A stretch of DNA of 20,373 bases from Lachnospiraceae bacterium (GCA_009774655.1 VSOD01000021.1:1-20373); one strand, 5' to 3'. Numbered from the stretch's first letter, positions 1-7,844 are shown. Numbers and translations: made by a program. The notes: a model not told the origin generated them from the sequence alone.

Positions 1-1619
1 TACCACAAGATATATTCACTTACATCATTTTGGTTTTTGAGTGTTGAACCATCCGGCTGTGTGATGGATACCGGTTGATTACGGGAATTATAATCAGTAA
101 CGACCACATTCCCACCCTGATCCGTCCTCGCCCTGAGATTTCCCTTTGCATCATACTCATTTACGATGCATCCACCACCCGGCAGTCTGATCCTGGAGAT
201 TCTGTTATCATGGTTATATTGAAACTCTGCCACGCCTCCAAGTGCGTTGCGGATCTCCACAAGATTTCCCTTTGCGTCATAACCATATCTTGTCTCGTTT
301 CCATTCTTGTCAACATAAAGGATCCGTTGTCCGCTGTCGTTATATCTGAACTTTTCCTCGCCGTCATGATGGACTGTCCGCGTATTGCGGAACCGCTCAT
401 CACACTCATACGCCGTGATACTGCCGTTCTGATCACTGAGATAGGTACACATTCCTTCTTCATCATACTTAAGTTCTATCTCTCCGCCATCCGGCATAGA
501 TTGTTTTGTTACCCGATTGATACTATCATACGTATTACGGATGCCTACGATCCCCCGTGGCGTAGTGACACTCTCCAGACGGAGGTTCTCATTATATCCG
601 TAGGTATAGACCCTGCCCAGTGAATTTACGAACTTCTGTAAGACACGATAACTGTACAGCAGGCGTATCTCCCTGCCCGTATGGTCACAGACCCGGTATA
701 GATTTCCTTCCTTATTATAATAGTAATACAGGATGCCCCCGTTGGCTCCCCTCACCTCCTGCAGCCGTCCCTGTACATCATACCGGAAGACAGTCGTGTT
801 TCCATCCCTGTCTATGGTTGATAAGATGCGGCCATCTTCATCAAAAAAATATTCCGTACTGTCCTTTGCTATATACCGGTATCCTTCTTTGTCCTTCCGC
901 AGCAGCCCGCTGCCGCCTGACAGGGGAGTATATACATCCCCTATATTCTGGCGATAGGCAGCGCGGCGGCCATCTCCAAAATGCAGATGGAGTATCCCCG
1001 CCCCTCTCTGCTCCAGAAAAATCTCGTAATTATGGTGCCATCCCTCCCCCAGACTGCCGTCCCGGTATGTATCCATAGAATTGTAGAACATATGGAATGA
1101 CATTTCCGTGATACCCGGTATCACAAGATCTTTCTTCTCATAAATATAGTTCCCTGTATTCAGGTTGACCGGGTCCCCGCCATACATACATGCGTCCGCC
1201 CTTCCCAGAGCTGCCACTATATCATCGAGATACTTATCAAAGAATTCCATCCAGTTGATCTCCTGAACATCCCCCTGCCCGGATGTCTCAGGCGCGATGA
1301 TCCCTCCCCGCTTGCAGATAAGGAAACTGTCCATCGTCAACGCAGTATCTCCATTCAACTGCTCCAGCTTCCAGGAAGAACCTCCCTTGTTCCTCCATTT
1401 GAATTCCAGATTCATGAAACCCAGACAGGTGCCCCCGTCTTTGTTCATGATGCATTGTCCAAACTCCGGGATATTCACCAGCGGAAAGCAGTCTGTACAG
1501 TTTGCTTTCTTCTTACCGCTCAATGTATATCCATGGCCACCCTGTACTTTCAGATTGCTGCACTTACTCCCACACATGCAGCGTAACCTCGCCCCTTCTA
1601 CCAGATAGCTCTCTCCCAT
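1..1619 (-). CDS. PAAR-like (DUF4280) domain fused to Rhs/YD-repeat protein, C-terminus off the window
   Basis: The frame is open from the ATG at 1617-1619 to the left edge, giving about 539 residues with no stop. GGAAGGGG just upstream is the ribosome site, and a 59-base gap separates it from the preceding gene. Residues 1-120 match the DUF4280 PAAR-like pattern as I know it: a Cys-rich start (RLRCMCGSKC), NIPEFGQC at 49-56, a Trp-containing loop, DSFLICKRGG at 97-106 and SGQ at 113-115. PAAR proteins cap the spike of contractile injection systems and carry effectors. The Rhs part starts at DPVNLNTGNY (149-158), and YD repeats such as FRYDVQGRLQEV, RYGYDAKGNLVEI and NEYDAKGNLRA run to the edge. 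Rhs shells normally encapsulate a C-terminal toxin; here that part and any immunity gene are outside the window. Last gene seen in the injection operon. The DUF4280 call is from memory of the family pattern, not a search. Confidence 0.88.
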   Translation of the reverse strand, partial: MGESYLVEGARLRCMCGSKCSNLKVQGGHGYTLSGKKKANCTDCFPLVNIPEFGQCIMNKDGGTCLGFMNLEFKWRNKGGSSWKLEQLNGDTALTMDSFLICKRGGIIAPETSGQGDVQEINWMEFFDKYLDDIVAALGRADACMYGGDPVNLNTGNYIYEKKDLVIPGITEMSFHMFYNSMDTYRDGSLGEGWHHNYEIFLEQRGAGILHLHFGDGRRAAYRQNIGDVYTPLSGGSGLLRKDKEGYRYIAKDSTEYFFDEDGRILSTIDRDGNTTVFRYDVQGRLQEVRGANGGILYYYYNKEGNLYRVCDHTGREIRLLYSYRVLQKFVNSLGRVYTYGYNENLRLESVTTPRGIVGIRNTYDSINRVTKQSMPDGGEIELKYDEEGMCTYLSDQNGSITAYECDERFRNTRTVHHDGEEKFRYNDSGQRILYVDKNGNETRYGYDAKGNLVEIRNALGGVAEFQYNHDNRISRIRLPGGGCIVNEYDAKGNLRARTDQGGNVVVTDYNSRNQPVSITQPDGSTLKNQNDVSEYILW

Positions 1620-1678
1620 CAGTCAATCCCCTTCCGTCCGCGTCTCTTACCTGTTCCCACTCTCCTGCTTGCCGTGTC

Positions 1679-2938
1679 TTATTCCACCACACCCATACAC
1701 CGGTATTCCAGGAACTCCATCTGGAGCTGTGACAGCATGTACCTTACCTGCGCCCCGAGCAGGTAGCCATCCTCATATCCCCCTGCCTGCCGCAGACGTA
1801 TGAGCAGTACCTTCCGCCTGTCATCCGTGAACACCCTGGCGCCGGTGAACCCGTTCATGTCCCCGGACAGGAAGCCTTTCTCCGCCTTCTCCAGGATCTC
1901 AAAGCCGGCCATCTCCATTCTGTAACCGCCTGCAAACTCCTGCACCTTGCGGCCAAGCTCCGCCGGAGTCTGGAGGAAACGGCCGCTCTTCTGCAGGTAC
2001 CTGGCCGCCAGGCTGTCCGGCCTGTGGTTCGTCAGTACGGGATACCGGTAACCGGCAGAAGGTTCCGGTCCGGCCTGGCAGAGCCTGCAGACAGAGATAT
2101 CCTCTAGTGTATCCCGCCTTGTCTTCAGGACGATCTTATCCTTCTCATAACGGATCGACAGGATCTCGTCCCCGGCCTGCGCCAGATAACCGTCCGTCTG
2201 TCCCTTTTCTTCCGGCAGGTAGAAGGCATGCTCATAGAACGCCTCGTCGATACAGGGCATCCGGAACTCCCGCGAACGGACCGGGATCTGCCGGATGTTC
2301 CACAGCGGCACCATCCCCTGCCGGATGCAGCCGTCCCACCGTCCCTCCGGGAAATGATATACCCTGCGGCTGCCCGTCCCTGTCTCCCTGTCCCCTTCTC
2401 CTTCCGGGAACAGGTCAAAGAAACGCTCCAGATGTCCCAGATGGACCGTCTGCCACGGCACATGGTTCCCGGAGAACAGGGCGTAGAGCTGCTCCAGGCA
2501 GGCCCGGTATCTGGACGGCCGCCGTACAGTGAGCCTGACGGGCTGTCCGGTCCGCGCATCCTGTGCCTCTACCACGCCTGCCTGCAGGAACGCCCTGCAG
2601 GCAGCGTCGTCCGCCGCCAGGTACACGGTCTCGCGGCCGCCCTGCCCTGGGCCCGCCTGCAGGTCTTCCATGCACAGCGGCGCCCAGAAGCTGTTGATGG
2701 GGTCATAGTCCTCCCGTCCTATGATGGTGGTGTAGGTATGGAAGGGCCGCCAGGGCGCTTCCAGCTCCCGCTGCACCCGCTCCTCCAGAGCAGCATAGCG
2801 CCCTTCCGACCATGCCATCATCCTGCCCAGGCCTTCCGCCAGCAGCACCTTTGCCTCCCTGCGTTCGTCCAGGTCGTCGATCTCCCGCAGGCGTTCCTGT
2901 ATGTACTTATCATAGTCAAATCTCTTCTCATCCACCAT
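1679..2938 (-). CDS. Unrecognised 419-residue protein, candidate injection-system structural component
   Basis: I do not recognise a family. The ATG at 2936-2938 overlaps the end of the upstream gene by 11 bases, so translation is probably coupled, and no strong separate ribosome site is seen. The protein is soluble with no signal peptide or membrane helix. The N-terminal ~65 residues are highly charged and helical (EERVQRELE region). The middle is rich in aromatic and Arg residues (VPLWNIRQIPVRSREFRMP), and the C-terminus ends in a hydrophobic/aromatic segment (QMEFLEYRCMGVVE). It sits between the PP2C/FHA group and the PAAR-Rhs gene, where contractile systems often encode baseplate parts or effector-loading adaptors; either role is only a guess from position. 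Codon use is GC-rich like the adjacent PP2C genes and unlike the Rhs gene. Confidence 0.75.
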   Translation of the reverse strand: MVDEKRFDYDKYIQERLREIDDLDERREAKVLLAEGLGRMMAWSEGRYAALEERVQRELEAPWRPFHTYTTIIGREDYDPINSFWAPLCMEDLQAGPGQGGRETVYLAADDAACRAFLQAGVVEAQDARTGQPVRLTVRRPSRYRACLEQLYALFSGNHVPWQTVHLGHLERFFDLFPEGEGDRETGTGSRRVYHFPEGRWDGCIRQGMVPLWNIRQIPVRSREFRMPCIDEAFYEHAFYLPEEKGQTDGYLAQAGDEILSIRYEKDKIVLKTRRDTLEDISVCRLCQAGPEPSAGYRYPVLTNHRPDSLAARYLQKSGRFLQTPAELGRKVQEFAGGYRMEMAGFEILEKAEKGFLSGDMNGFTGARVFTDDRRKVLLIRLRQAGGYEDGYLLGAQVRYMLSQLQMEFLEYRCMGVVE

Positions 2939-4919
2939 TGATACTGTTCCCGCTCACACTGCCGTTTCCCTTCTCTTCTTCCTTCTTCTGACGTTCCACT
3001 TCTTCCCGCACCAGACGCTCCAGTTCCGCCCGCTCCCTGGCTTCCTTCTCCTTCGCTTCCTGTTCTTCTTTCTCCTTCTTCTCCTGTGCTTCCTTCTCTT
3101 CCTTCTCCTTCTTCTCCTGTGCCTCTTTCTCCGCCTGTTCTTCCTTCTCCGCCGCAGCCTGCTCCTTCTCCTGCTTCGCGGTCTTGGTCTCCAGGATATC
3201 GATCTTGCCCTGCACTTCATTGGCCTTGTTGTCCTGGCCGATCTCCGTATAGACGGCTTTGGCGTACTGGTACTGGGCTTTGGCCTGTTCATAGTCCTTC
3301 TCTTCCTCGAACTTCCGCGCCTGCTCTTCCAACGCCCGGGCCTCCTCCATCCGCGCCTCCACTTCCGCCTTCTTCTCATTGAGCGTGCTGATCTTCCGGT
3401 TCAGGAGGGCGATCTGTGCGGTATCATCCAGTTCACCGTATTTCTCCTGGGCGATCAGGTAATATACCAGCGCGCCGTCATAGTCCTTCTCCGCACTGGC
3501 AGTATCCCCCTGCTTCACCAGTTCCGCCGCCGAGGCCTGTGCCGCCGCCAGCGCATCCTGTTCCTCCTGTGTCTCTTCCAGTGAAGCGTCCCACGCCTCA
3601 TAGAGCGCATCCAGTGCGTCCAGCGCCTGCTGCCTCCCTTCCGTGAAATAGATGGCCGCGGCCTTTGCCTTCGCTTCCAGGTACTTCTCTTCCGCAAGCT
3701 CATAGCTGCCAAGCTCCGACAGCCTGTCCCCCATGGCGATGCTGTCAAAGACCTGCTCATAGTCCCCTATCTGCGAGAGCCTCTTCTCGATATGGCCCAT
3801 CCCCGCATTATCCGCATACCGGGATCTGGCCCGGGCAGACAGGTAGGCCTCCCTTGCCCCGCTGTGATCACCGGCATCGTAGGCATCATCCGCGTTTATG
3901 ACCGCCTCCAGCAAGCGCAGGAAACTGCGGTAATCCCCTTCCGCTTCCTCATCGCCGAGCTCCCCGGCCAGTTCCAGGGCCTTGTCACATTCCTCTTTGG
4001 CACGGATGAAGTTATCGTCCTCTATGTAGTCCCCCATATCCGAGAAATGCTGCTCCATGTCCGTCCTCTTGCGCGCCCTGGCCCGGCGCCAGAAAAAGAC
4101 TGCCAGGCAGATCCCCAGGATGACGGCCGTCACGACCACTGTGATGAGGACCGCCTTCCTGATCCGCTTCTTCCGTTTCGGGTCCTGGAACACCTTGTCC
4201 ACGTAGATGGCGGCAAAGGTATAGTCCTCCAGGTCCTCCGGCTGTCTGGAGAGCAGCAGGTCCTCCACCTTGTCACATTCTTCGGCAGGCTCGTCTCCCG
4301 CTTCCGCGAATACGTCCTCCAGCTCCCCCTCGTCCACGTTCTCCCAGATGCCACGGGTATACAGGGTGATGATGTCACCCTCCTGCAGCCTGATCTTCCC
4401 GGAGAGGTAAGGGTGGTAGGACTTATCCCCGAAAAAGGAATACAGGTTGTTCCGCTCTTCATGCCGCGCCAGCCTGTCCTGGCTGATCCTCTCTTCCTTC
4501 ACCAGGTCCTGCCCTTTGGACATGTCGAAGGAAGCGCGGATCTTCTTCCCGTTCCTGTACAGTCGGAATCTGGTGTTGCCGGCATAGCCGTAGCGGCACT
4601 TCTGGTAATCCGTCACCACCACGGTGACCGATGCCTTCAGCCTCTCAAAACCTTTCGCATGGAGCAGCTCCCTGTTTGCCCTGCGCAGGTAACCCCGCAG
4701 CTTCCGCCTGCTGATGCCCGGCTCTTCCTGGAATGCATTGATCACTGCCTCTATCGCCGTCCTGGCGCTCTCGGAACCGTGCATATGCGTGATGCCGTCG
4801 GCCACCACGTAACAGGCATAGCCGTCCAGCTCCACGAAGCCAAAATAATCATTGTTCTTAAGCCTGCTGCCTGCCTCCGACAGGAAGGCGGTCTTAAAGC
4901 TGCTGTTATCTCTCCTCAT
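2928..4919 (-). CDS. Degenerate PP2C-like domain, one membrane helix, helical repeats and Glu/Lys coiled coil
   Basis: 663 residues. The ATG overlaps the stop of the upstream PP2C gene (ATGA type). Residues 1-240 follow the PP2C fold: RLKNNDYFGF at 19-28 (D24), YVVADG at 37-42 (D41) and YAGNTRFRLYRNG at 112-124. The usual metal-binding SDG of motif 8 reads YTRGIW here (R189 in place of Asp), and the C-terminal DN motif reads EDYTF (D232 kept, Asn lost). The canonical DGMGG reads DGITH. I infer a pseudophosphatase, possibly a phosphoprotein-binding or regulatory subunit. A basic stretch precedes a membrane helix at about 255-277. Residues 285-575 look like TPR-type helical hairpins (repeated A-Y-x-x-A/G-D-Y patterns). 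Residues 576-650 are an extreme Glu/Lys/Gln coiled coil with an 11-residue tandem repeat. Which side of the membrane the repeats face is uncertain, because both flanks are basic. Confidence 0.85.
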   Translation of the reverse strand: MRRDNSSFKTAFLSEAGSRLKNNDYFGFVELDGYACYVVADGITHMHGSESARTAIEAVINAFQEEPGISRRKLRGYLRRANRELLHAKGFERLKASVTVVVTDYQKCRYGYAGNTRFRLYRNGKKIRASFDMSKGQDLVKEERISQDRLARHEERNNLYSFFGDKSYHPYLSGKIRLQEGDIITLYTRGIWENVDEGELEDVFAEAGDEPAEECDKVEDLLLSRQPEDLEDYTFAAIYVDKVFQDPKRKKRIRKAVLITVVVTAVILGICLAVFFWRRARARKRTDMEQHFSDMGDYIEDDNFIRAKEECDKALELAGELGDEEAEGDYRSFLRLLEAVINADDAYDAGDHSGAREAYLSARARSRYADNAGMGHIEKRLSQIGDYEQVFDSIAMGDRLSELGSYELAEEKYLEAKAKAAAIYFTEGRQQALDALDALYEAWDASLEETQEEQDALAAAQASAAELVKQGDTASAEKDYDGALVYYLIAQEKYGELDDTAQIALLNRKISTLNEKKAEVEARMEEARALEEQARKFEEEKDYEQAKAQYQYAKAVYTEIGQDNKANEVQGKIDILETKTAKQEKEQAAAEKEEQAEKEAQEKKEKEEKEAQEKKEKEEQEAKEKEARERAELERLVREEVERQKKEEEKGNGSVSGNSINGG
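3063..3128 (-). repeat. Two tandem 33-base units encoding an identical 11-residue coiled-coil repeat
   Basis: Units 3063-3095 and 3096-3128 differ at 4 of 33 bases, yet both encode KEAQEKKEKEE (residues 598-608 and 609-619 of the pseudo-PP2C protein). All differences are synonymous. The repeat sits in the Glu/Lys-rich C-terminal coiled coil and could vary in copy number between strains. Confidence 0.85.
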
Positions 4920-5746
4920 GATGCCACCTCGACCAGTACGATGCCCCCATTATCCTTCCCTTTCCGGCTGTCCGCATTGATCAGCTCCACGATGTCACAG
5001 GCTTTCTGCTGGCATTTCCCCTTACCGGAGAGTACCTCCTCTATGACCCGCCATTCCAGCCCCTCATAGAGGCCGTCACTCATCAGGGCCACGATATCCT
5101 TATCCTTGAGCTTTATGGGCTTGTCGACAAACTCGATCTCCCGGAAGCCGTCCTGTCCCACATAGTTATACAGACGCGTATCCTCCAGCATCCTGAGGGC
5201 CTGTTCCCTTGTGATCCTGCCCTCCACGAACCTGTCCCCTGCCAGGACGTCTATGGTATGGCCGGAGGATACCGGGATCAGGCTCCCCCTGCGCAGCACT
5301 GCGATCCTCACGTTGCCGGCCACCGCATAGTACAGGCTGCCGTCCCGGATCAGCACCGCCCCCACGCTGGCGCCGCCCCTGCCGTCATCCAGCTGTTCCA
5401 GGATGGCCCTGTTCATCTGGTGGAAGGCCCTCCGGAAGAAATAGGCCGGGGCTTCGCTCCGCCGGTAGTGCAGGAACATGTCCTTTATCGTATCCACCGC
5501 CGTCCGGGAGGATACCCTGCCGCCGTAGTGCCTGCCCATGCCGTCCGCCAGCACCGCCAGGAAAGCGTCCGCGCTCTGGCAGATGCCACAGGCATCCTCC
5601 TGGATCTGCCTGTCCCCCACCGTCATCGCCCTGCCCGCCTGTAACCGCTGGCTCACCCGCCCTTTTTTCCCTCCAAGGAAACGGAGCGCAGCCAGGAGCA
5701 GGATCAAGAGATAAAGAATAAAAAGTGTACCTTCCGCCAATGACAT
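4916..5746 (-). CDS. Membrane-anchored PP2C-family Ser/Thr phosphatase
   Basis: 276 residues from the ATG at 5744-5746, which has GGAGG seven bases upstream. A GTG at 5768-5770 is in frame but lacks such a site. An N-terminal membrane helix at about residues 8-24 anchors a cytoplasmic PP2C domain. All metal-binding motifs are intact: QEDACGI (E50, D51), LADGMGRHYGG (D68, G69), AGNVRIAVLRRG (143-154), MSDGLYEGL (D224, G225) and GKDNGGIVLV (D265, N266). It should therefore remove phosphate from Ser/Thr residues using Mn or Mg. In T6SS loci the PP2C protein PppA counteracts the kinase PpkA that phosphorylates an FHA protein; the two FHA genes just upstream suggest an analogous switch here. No kinase is in the window. 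Overlaps by ATGA with the degenerate PP2C gene that follows. Confidence 0.93.
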   Translation of the reverse strand: MSLAEGTLFILYLLILLLAALRFLGGKKGRVSQRLQAGRAMTVGDRQIQEDACGICQSADAFLAVLADGMGRHYGGRVSSRTAVDTIKDMFLHYRRSEAPAYFFRRAFHQMNRAILEQLDDGRGGASVGAVLIRDGSLYYAVAGNVRIAVLRRGSLIPVSSGHTIDVLAGDRFVEGRITREQALRMLEDTRLYNYVGQDGFREIEFVDKPIKLKDKDIVALMSDGLYEGLEWRVIEEVLSGKGKCQQKACDIVELINADSRKGKDNGGIVLVEVAS

Positions 5747-5760
5747 ACCGTTCCCTCCGC

Positions 5761-6255
5761 CTACTCCCACTTGAAATGTTCCCCACAGAAGGGGATGTAC
5801 AGGAACTTGCTCTCCCCCAGCTCGATCACGTCATAGATGTTCAGCCCCGTCGGCACATAGACCGCCTCGTCGTTTAAATAGACGAGGCCGTTGCTGTCCC
5901 CGGGCAGGAGCACCGTCTGCCCCTGCTTGGCGTCATACACGATGACGCAGTGGTTCCGCCTGGAGATCTTATTGTCCCCCAGGATCTGGATATCCATGTC
6001 GTCCGCCCTGCCCACGAAGTTCTTCCCCGCCATGACCTTATAGTCTTTCCCTTTCCTGGCTCCCTCGATGCAGACGATCCAGCCGCATACCGGATGCTCT
6101 TCCTGTAAGAACAGCGCCTCCTCCACTTCGATCTCCGTCTGTCCTGTCTCCTTCTTCTCCCTGGTGGCTGTCTCGATGTTGCAGTAGGGGCATACCGTCC
6201 CGTACCGCCTGCTGGAAAACATATGCCCGTTCTGGCATCTGATCAAGTTGCTCAT
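5761..6255 (-). CDS. Zinc-ribbon plus FHA domain protein
   Basis: 164 residues, soluble. AGGAG lies nine bases before the ATG at 6253-6255. The N-terminus is a small zinc-binding knuckle: C7, H11, C22 and C25 (CxxGH ... CPYC). After an acidic linker, an FHA phosphothreonine-binding domain spans about 58-160 with the conserved core: VGR at 81-83, SRRNH at 98-102 and NGLVYLN at 122-128. FHA domains bind phosphothreonine peptides; in T6SS the Fha protein is the phosphorylated target that triggers assembly. The next gene encodes a PP2C phosphatase, so this may be a substrate or reader of that switch. The organisation resembles small cytoplasmic zinc-ribbon/FHA proteins of clostridia, but the role in the injection system is inferred from position. 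Confidence 0.9.
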   Translation of the reverse strand: MSNLIRCQNGHMFSSRRYGTVCPYCNIETATREKKETGQTEIEVEEALFLQEEHPVCGWIVCIEGARKGKDYKVMAGKNFVGRADDMDIQILGDNKISRRNHCVIVYDAKQGQTVLLPGDSNGLVYLNDEAVYVPTGLNIYDVIELGESKFLYIPFCGEHFKWE

Positions 6256-6289
6256 GTGCGTATACTCCTATTCCTTTTTCTATTGGCTC

Positions 6290-6877
6290 TCACCGTATCC
6301 TGATCGGCGCAAGTCCGAGATAGACTGTGTCATTTTTTTCTATCCTGCAAGGCTCTCTGGAGGATATCTTATATGCCTTCTCCTCTCCTTCATGCCTTAT
6401 CCTTGTCCCGTTCTCGCTGTCCAGGTCTTCTATGTACCAGCTGCCTCCACTGAAGTTCATGACAGCATGCTCCCTGTCCACCGTGCCCGCATAATCCGTG
6501 TTCCTCAGGTCCACATCCACCTGATTCTCTCCTTCATCCCTGCCAAAAACGATGGATGTCTTCCCGTAGATATCCCATATGTCTGTTATATTGTCCTCTT
6601 CACCAAGAAGGAGGAGTTCGGATATCCCACCGTGTCCCGATCCGTGATCCGGTATATATTCCGGCCTGTTCCTGTCTGCCACTGCCAGCAGAAAGAAAAA
6701 AAAGGACACCGTACCGAGCACAATAAGGCTCACCTGCCTTTCCATGGGATCTTCCAGATAGGCATAGGATAATACCATGCCAGTGATACCAGACAAGATG
6801 ATGGTGATATCCAGTGTTGTTTTTCTGTTCATACAGCCTTTCCACGCTTTCTCTTCTCTATATCCTGTGATGGCCAT
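6290..6877 (-). CDS. Membrane-anchored FHA domain protein
   Basis: 195 residues. GGGAGGAAGG precedes the ATG at 6875-6877; an internal ATG at residue 16 also has a fair site. Two hydrophobic helices (about 22-40 and 49-66) form a membrane hairpin, so both ends should be cytoplasmic. The C-terminal FHA domain (about 107-195) has VFGR (110-113), REHAVMNF (135-142) and SENGTRI (154-160), the canonical phosphothreonine-reading core. It probably recruits a phosphorylated partner to the membrane. It lies 27 bases from the dnaJ-like gene before it and 34 bases from the zinc-ribbon FHA gene after it, consistent with one transcript. Two FHA proteins plus two PP2C-type proteins in a row strongly suggest control by threonine phosphorylation. 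Confidence 0.9.
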   Translation of the reverse strand: MAITGYREEKAWKGCMNRKTTLDITIILSGITGMVLSYAYLEDPMERQVSLIVLGTVSFFFFLLAVADRNRPEYIPDHGSGHGGISELLLLGEEDNITDIWDIYGKTSIVFGRDEGENQVDVDLRNTDYAGTVDREHAVMNFSGGSWYIEDLDSENGTRIRHEGEEKAYKISSREPCRIEKNDTVYLGLAPIRIR

Positions 6878-6904
6878 ACACCTTCCTCCCTATGGCCATC
6901 GACT

Positions 6905-7327
6905 CTATTTCAATCTCATATATGCCTCAAACATCTCAGTCATATCAAGCGGGTTTTTCTTATTATTGTGTTGCGCACCCTGGCCTGCCTGCGCTGTCTT
7001 CTTTGCCTGAAAGGGAAATCCAAAATACCGCTCCATGTTTTTGGTAAGGTCTGCAAGATCCATCTCCGGATCCGCGGCACGTGCCTGTCCTTTCGGCCTG
7101 GTCCCGGCACGTCCTTCACGCTGTTGATTCTTTGAATCATACTCTCTTCGTTTCTTACTGTCACACAGTACCGCATAGGCTTCCGCGATCTCCTTAAACC
7201 TTGCCTCCGCCGCCGGGTCATCCGGGTTTAAGTCCGGATGGTATTTTTTAGCTTCCCTGCGGTACGCCTGCTTGATCTGCTCTTCATCTGCCTGTTCCGG
7301 CACTCCCAATATCCTGTAATAATCCAT
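6905..7327 (-). CDS. Short DnaJ-domain (J-domain) co-chaperone
   Basis: 140 residues from the ATG at 7325-7327 (start MDYYRILGV), with GAGGGG upstream. A longer in-frame start at 7393 would be translated through a hairpin and adds unrelated sequence, so I reject it. The J domain occupies about residues 1-65 with the HPD motif (KYHPDLNPDD) that stimulates Hsp70 ATPase activity. There is no Gly/Phe region, zinc finger or C-terminal substrate domain, so it is not the housekeeping DnaJ. The rest is a short basic linker and a helical tail ending in MFEAYMRLK. Placed directly after the tube genes, it may recruit DnaK to tube or sheath subunits or to an Rhs effector during assembly; that role is inference. 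Confidence 0.9.
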   Translation of the reverse strand: MDYYRILGVPEQADEEQIKQAYRREAKKYHPDLNPDDPAAEARFKEIAEAYAVLCDSKKRREYDSKNQQREGRAGTRPKGQARAADPEMDLADLTKNMERYFGFPFQAKKTAQAGQGAQHNNKKNPLDMTEMFEAYMRLK

Positions 7328-7344
7328 GATGGACCCCTCTTTTG

Positions 7345-7380
7345 AGAGAGCGTATCCAACATACGTTGCATACGCTCTCT
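7345..7380 (-). promoter_or_regulatory. Strong intra-operon hairpin between the tube gene and dnaJ
   Basis: The arms AGAGAGCGTAT (7345-7355) and ATACGCTCTCT (7370-7380) are perfectly complementary over 11 bp. Inside, CAAC (7357-7360) pairs with GTTG (7365-7368) around a 4-base loop. In the minus-strand transcript it is not followed by a U-run, so it is not a classical terminator. It could protect the 3' end of the tube mRNA or tune expression of the downstream genes. Confidence 0.6.
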
Positions 7381-7418
7381 GTTTTCTGTACATGAACAGG
7401 TATTCCTGCGTCCCGGCT

Positions 7419-7844
7419 CTATGCCGTATAGCCGCCCTCTACCGTCACAGTACTGATCTTGTCTTTCTTCTGCTTGATGACAAGGGTGAACGTGCCCGTC
7501 CCCTCTTCATCACCGTAATCTTCCTTATAGTCGACTACGAATGCATTGGGGAAGCAGTACTTCCGCTCCATGATGCCTGCTGCTACATACTCTACTGTGA
7601 CCTTACGGTAGCAGTCTGCCTTCTCCGCCGGTACTACGGACCACAGCGCCATCTTCCGGGTGCTGTCAAAGGGATCCCCGCCTACCGCTGTCAGGATCTT
7701 GCCCTTGATGGTCATGGTCGCACCGAAATCCTTCGTCCTGGCATTGGAATCCATCGGGATGTCCGTGGTCGTCTTCACACTCTTTACGCATTCTTTTGCG
7801 ATCTCAAATGTCTCTGCTCCTTCTACTCTTACAACAAATGCCAT
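7419..7844 (-). CDS. Putative tube protein 2 (Hcp/TssD-like or phage tail-tube-like)
   Basis: 141 residues from the ATG at 7842-7844, which has GGGAGGAG eight bases upstream; a longer frame back to 7865 lacks such a site. The protein is beta-rich and soluble with no signal peptide. It is clearly a paralogue of the preceding gene: shared DSNAR-x-x-DFG (32-40), WSVVP-x-EKADCYR, RKY-x-x-PNAFV, GTF and KQKKD, both ending EGGY. Length and strand pattern fit the Hcp/tail-tube barrel, in particular the F-P-x-A-x-V-x-x-Y segment followed by beta strands as in Bacteroidetes TssD. It would stack as hexameric rings forming the inner tube. Primary sequence alone cannot prove this; adjacency to a sheath-like gene and a PAAR-Rhs gene supports it. 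Transcription continues to dnaJ across a hairpin. Confidence 0.65.
   Translation of the reverse strand: MAFVVRVEGAETFEIAKECVKSVKTTTDIPMDSNARTKDFGATMTIKGKILTAVGGDPFDSTRKMALWSVVPAEKADCYRKVTVEYVAAGIMERKYCFPNAFVVDYKEDYGDEEGTGTFTLVIKQKKDKISTVTVEGGYTA

Noticed and set aside
161..466. A 101-codon minus-strand frame inside the Rhs region
   Set aside because: It is out of frame with the continuous YD-repeat reading that runs from 1619 to the left edge.
3792..5069. A 425-codon plus-strand frame opposite the two PP2C genes
   Set aside because: It is antisense to two coupled genes with clear domain motifs; its own protein is rich in Pro, Arg and His and shows no family pattern, as expected for GC-rich shadow frames.
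7328..7393. An upstream start for the J-domain protein
   Set aside because: The added 22 residues would be translated through the hairpin; the ATG at 7327 has its own GAGGGG site and starts directly at the J domain.
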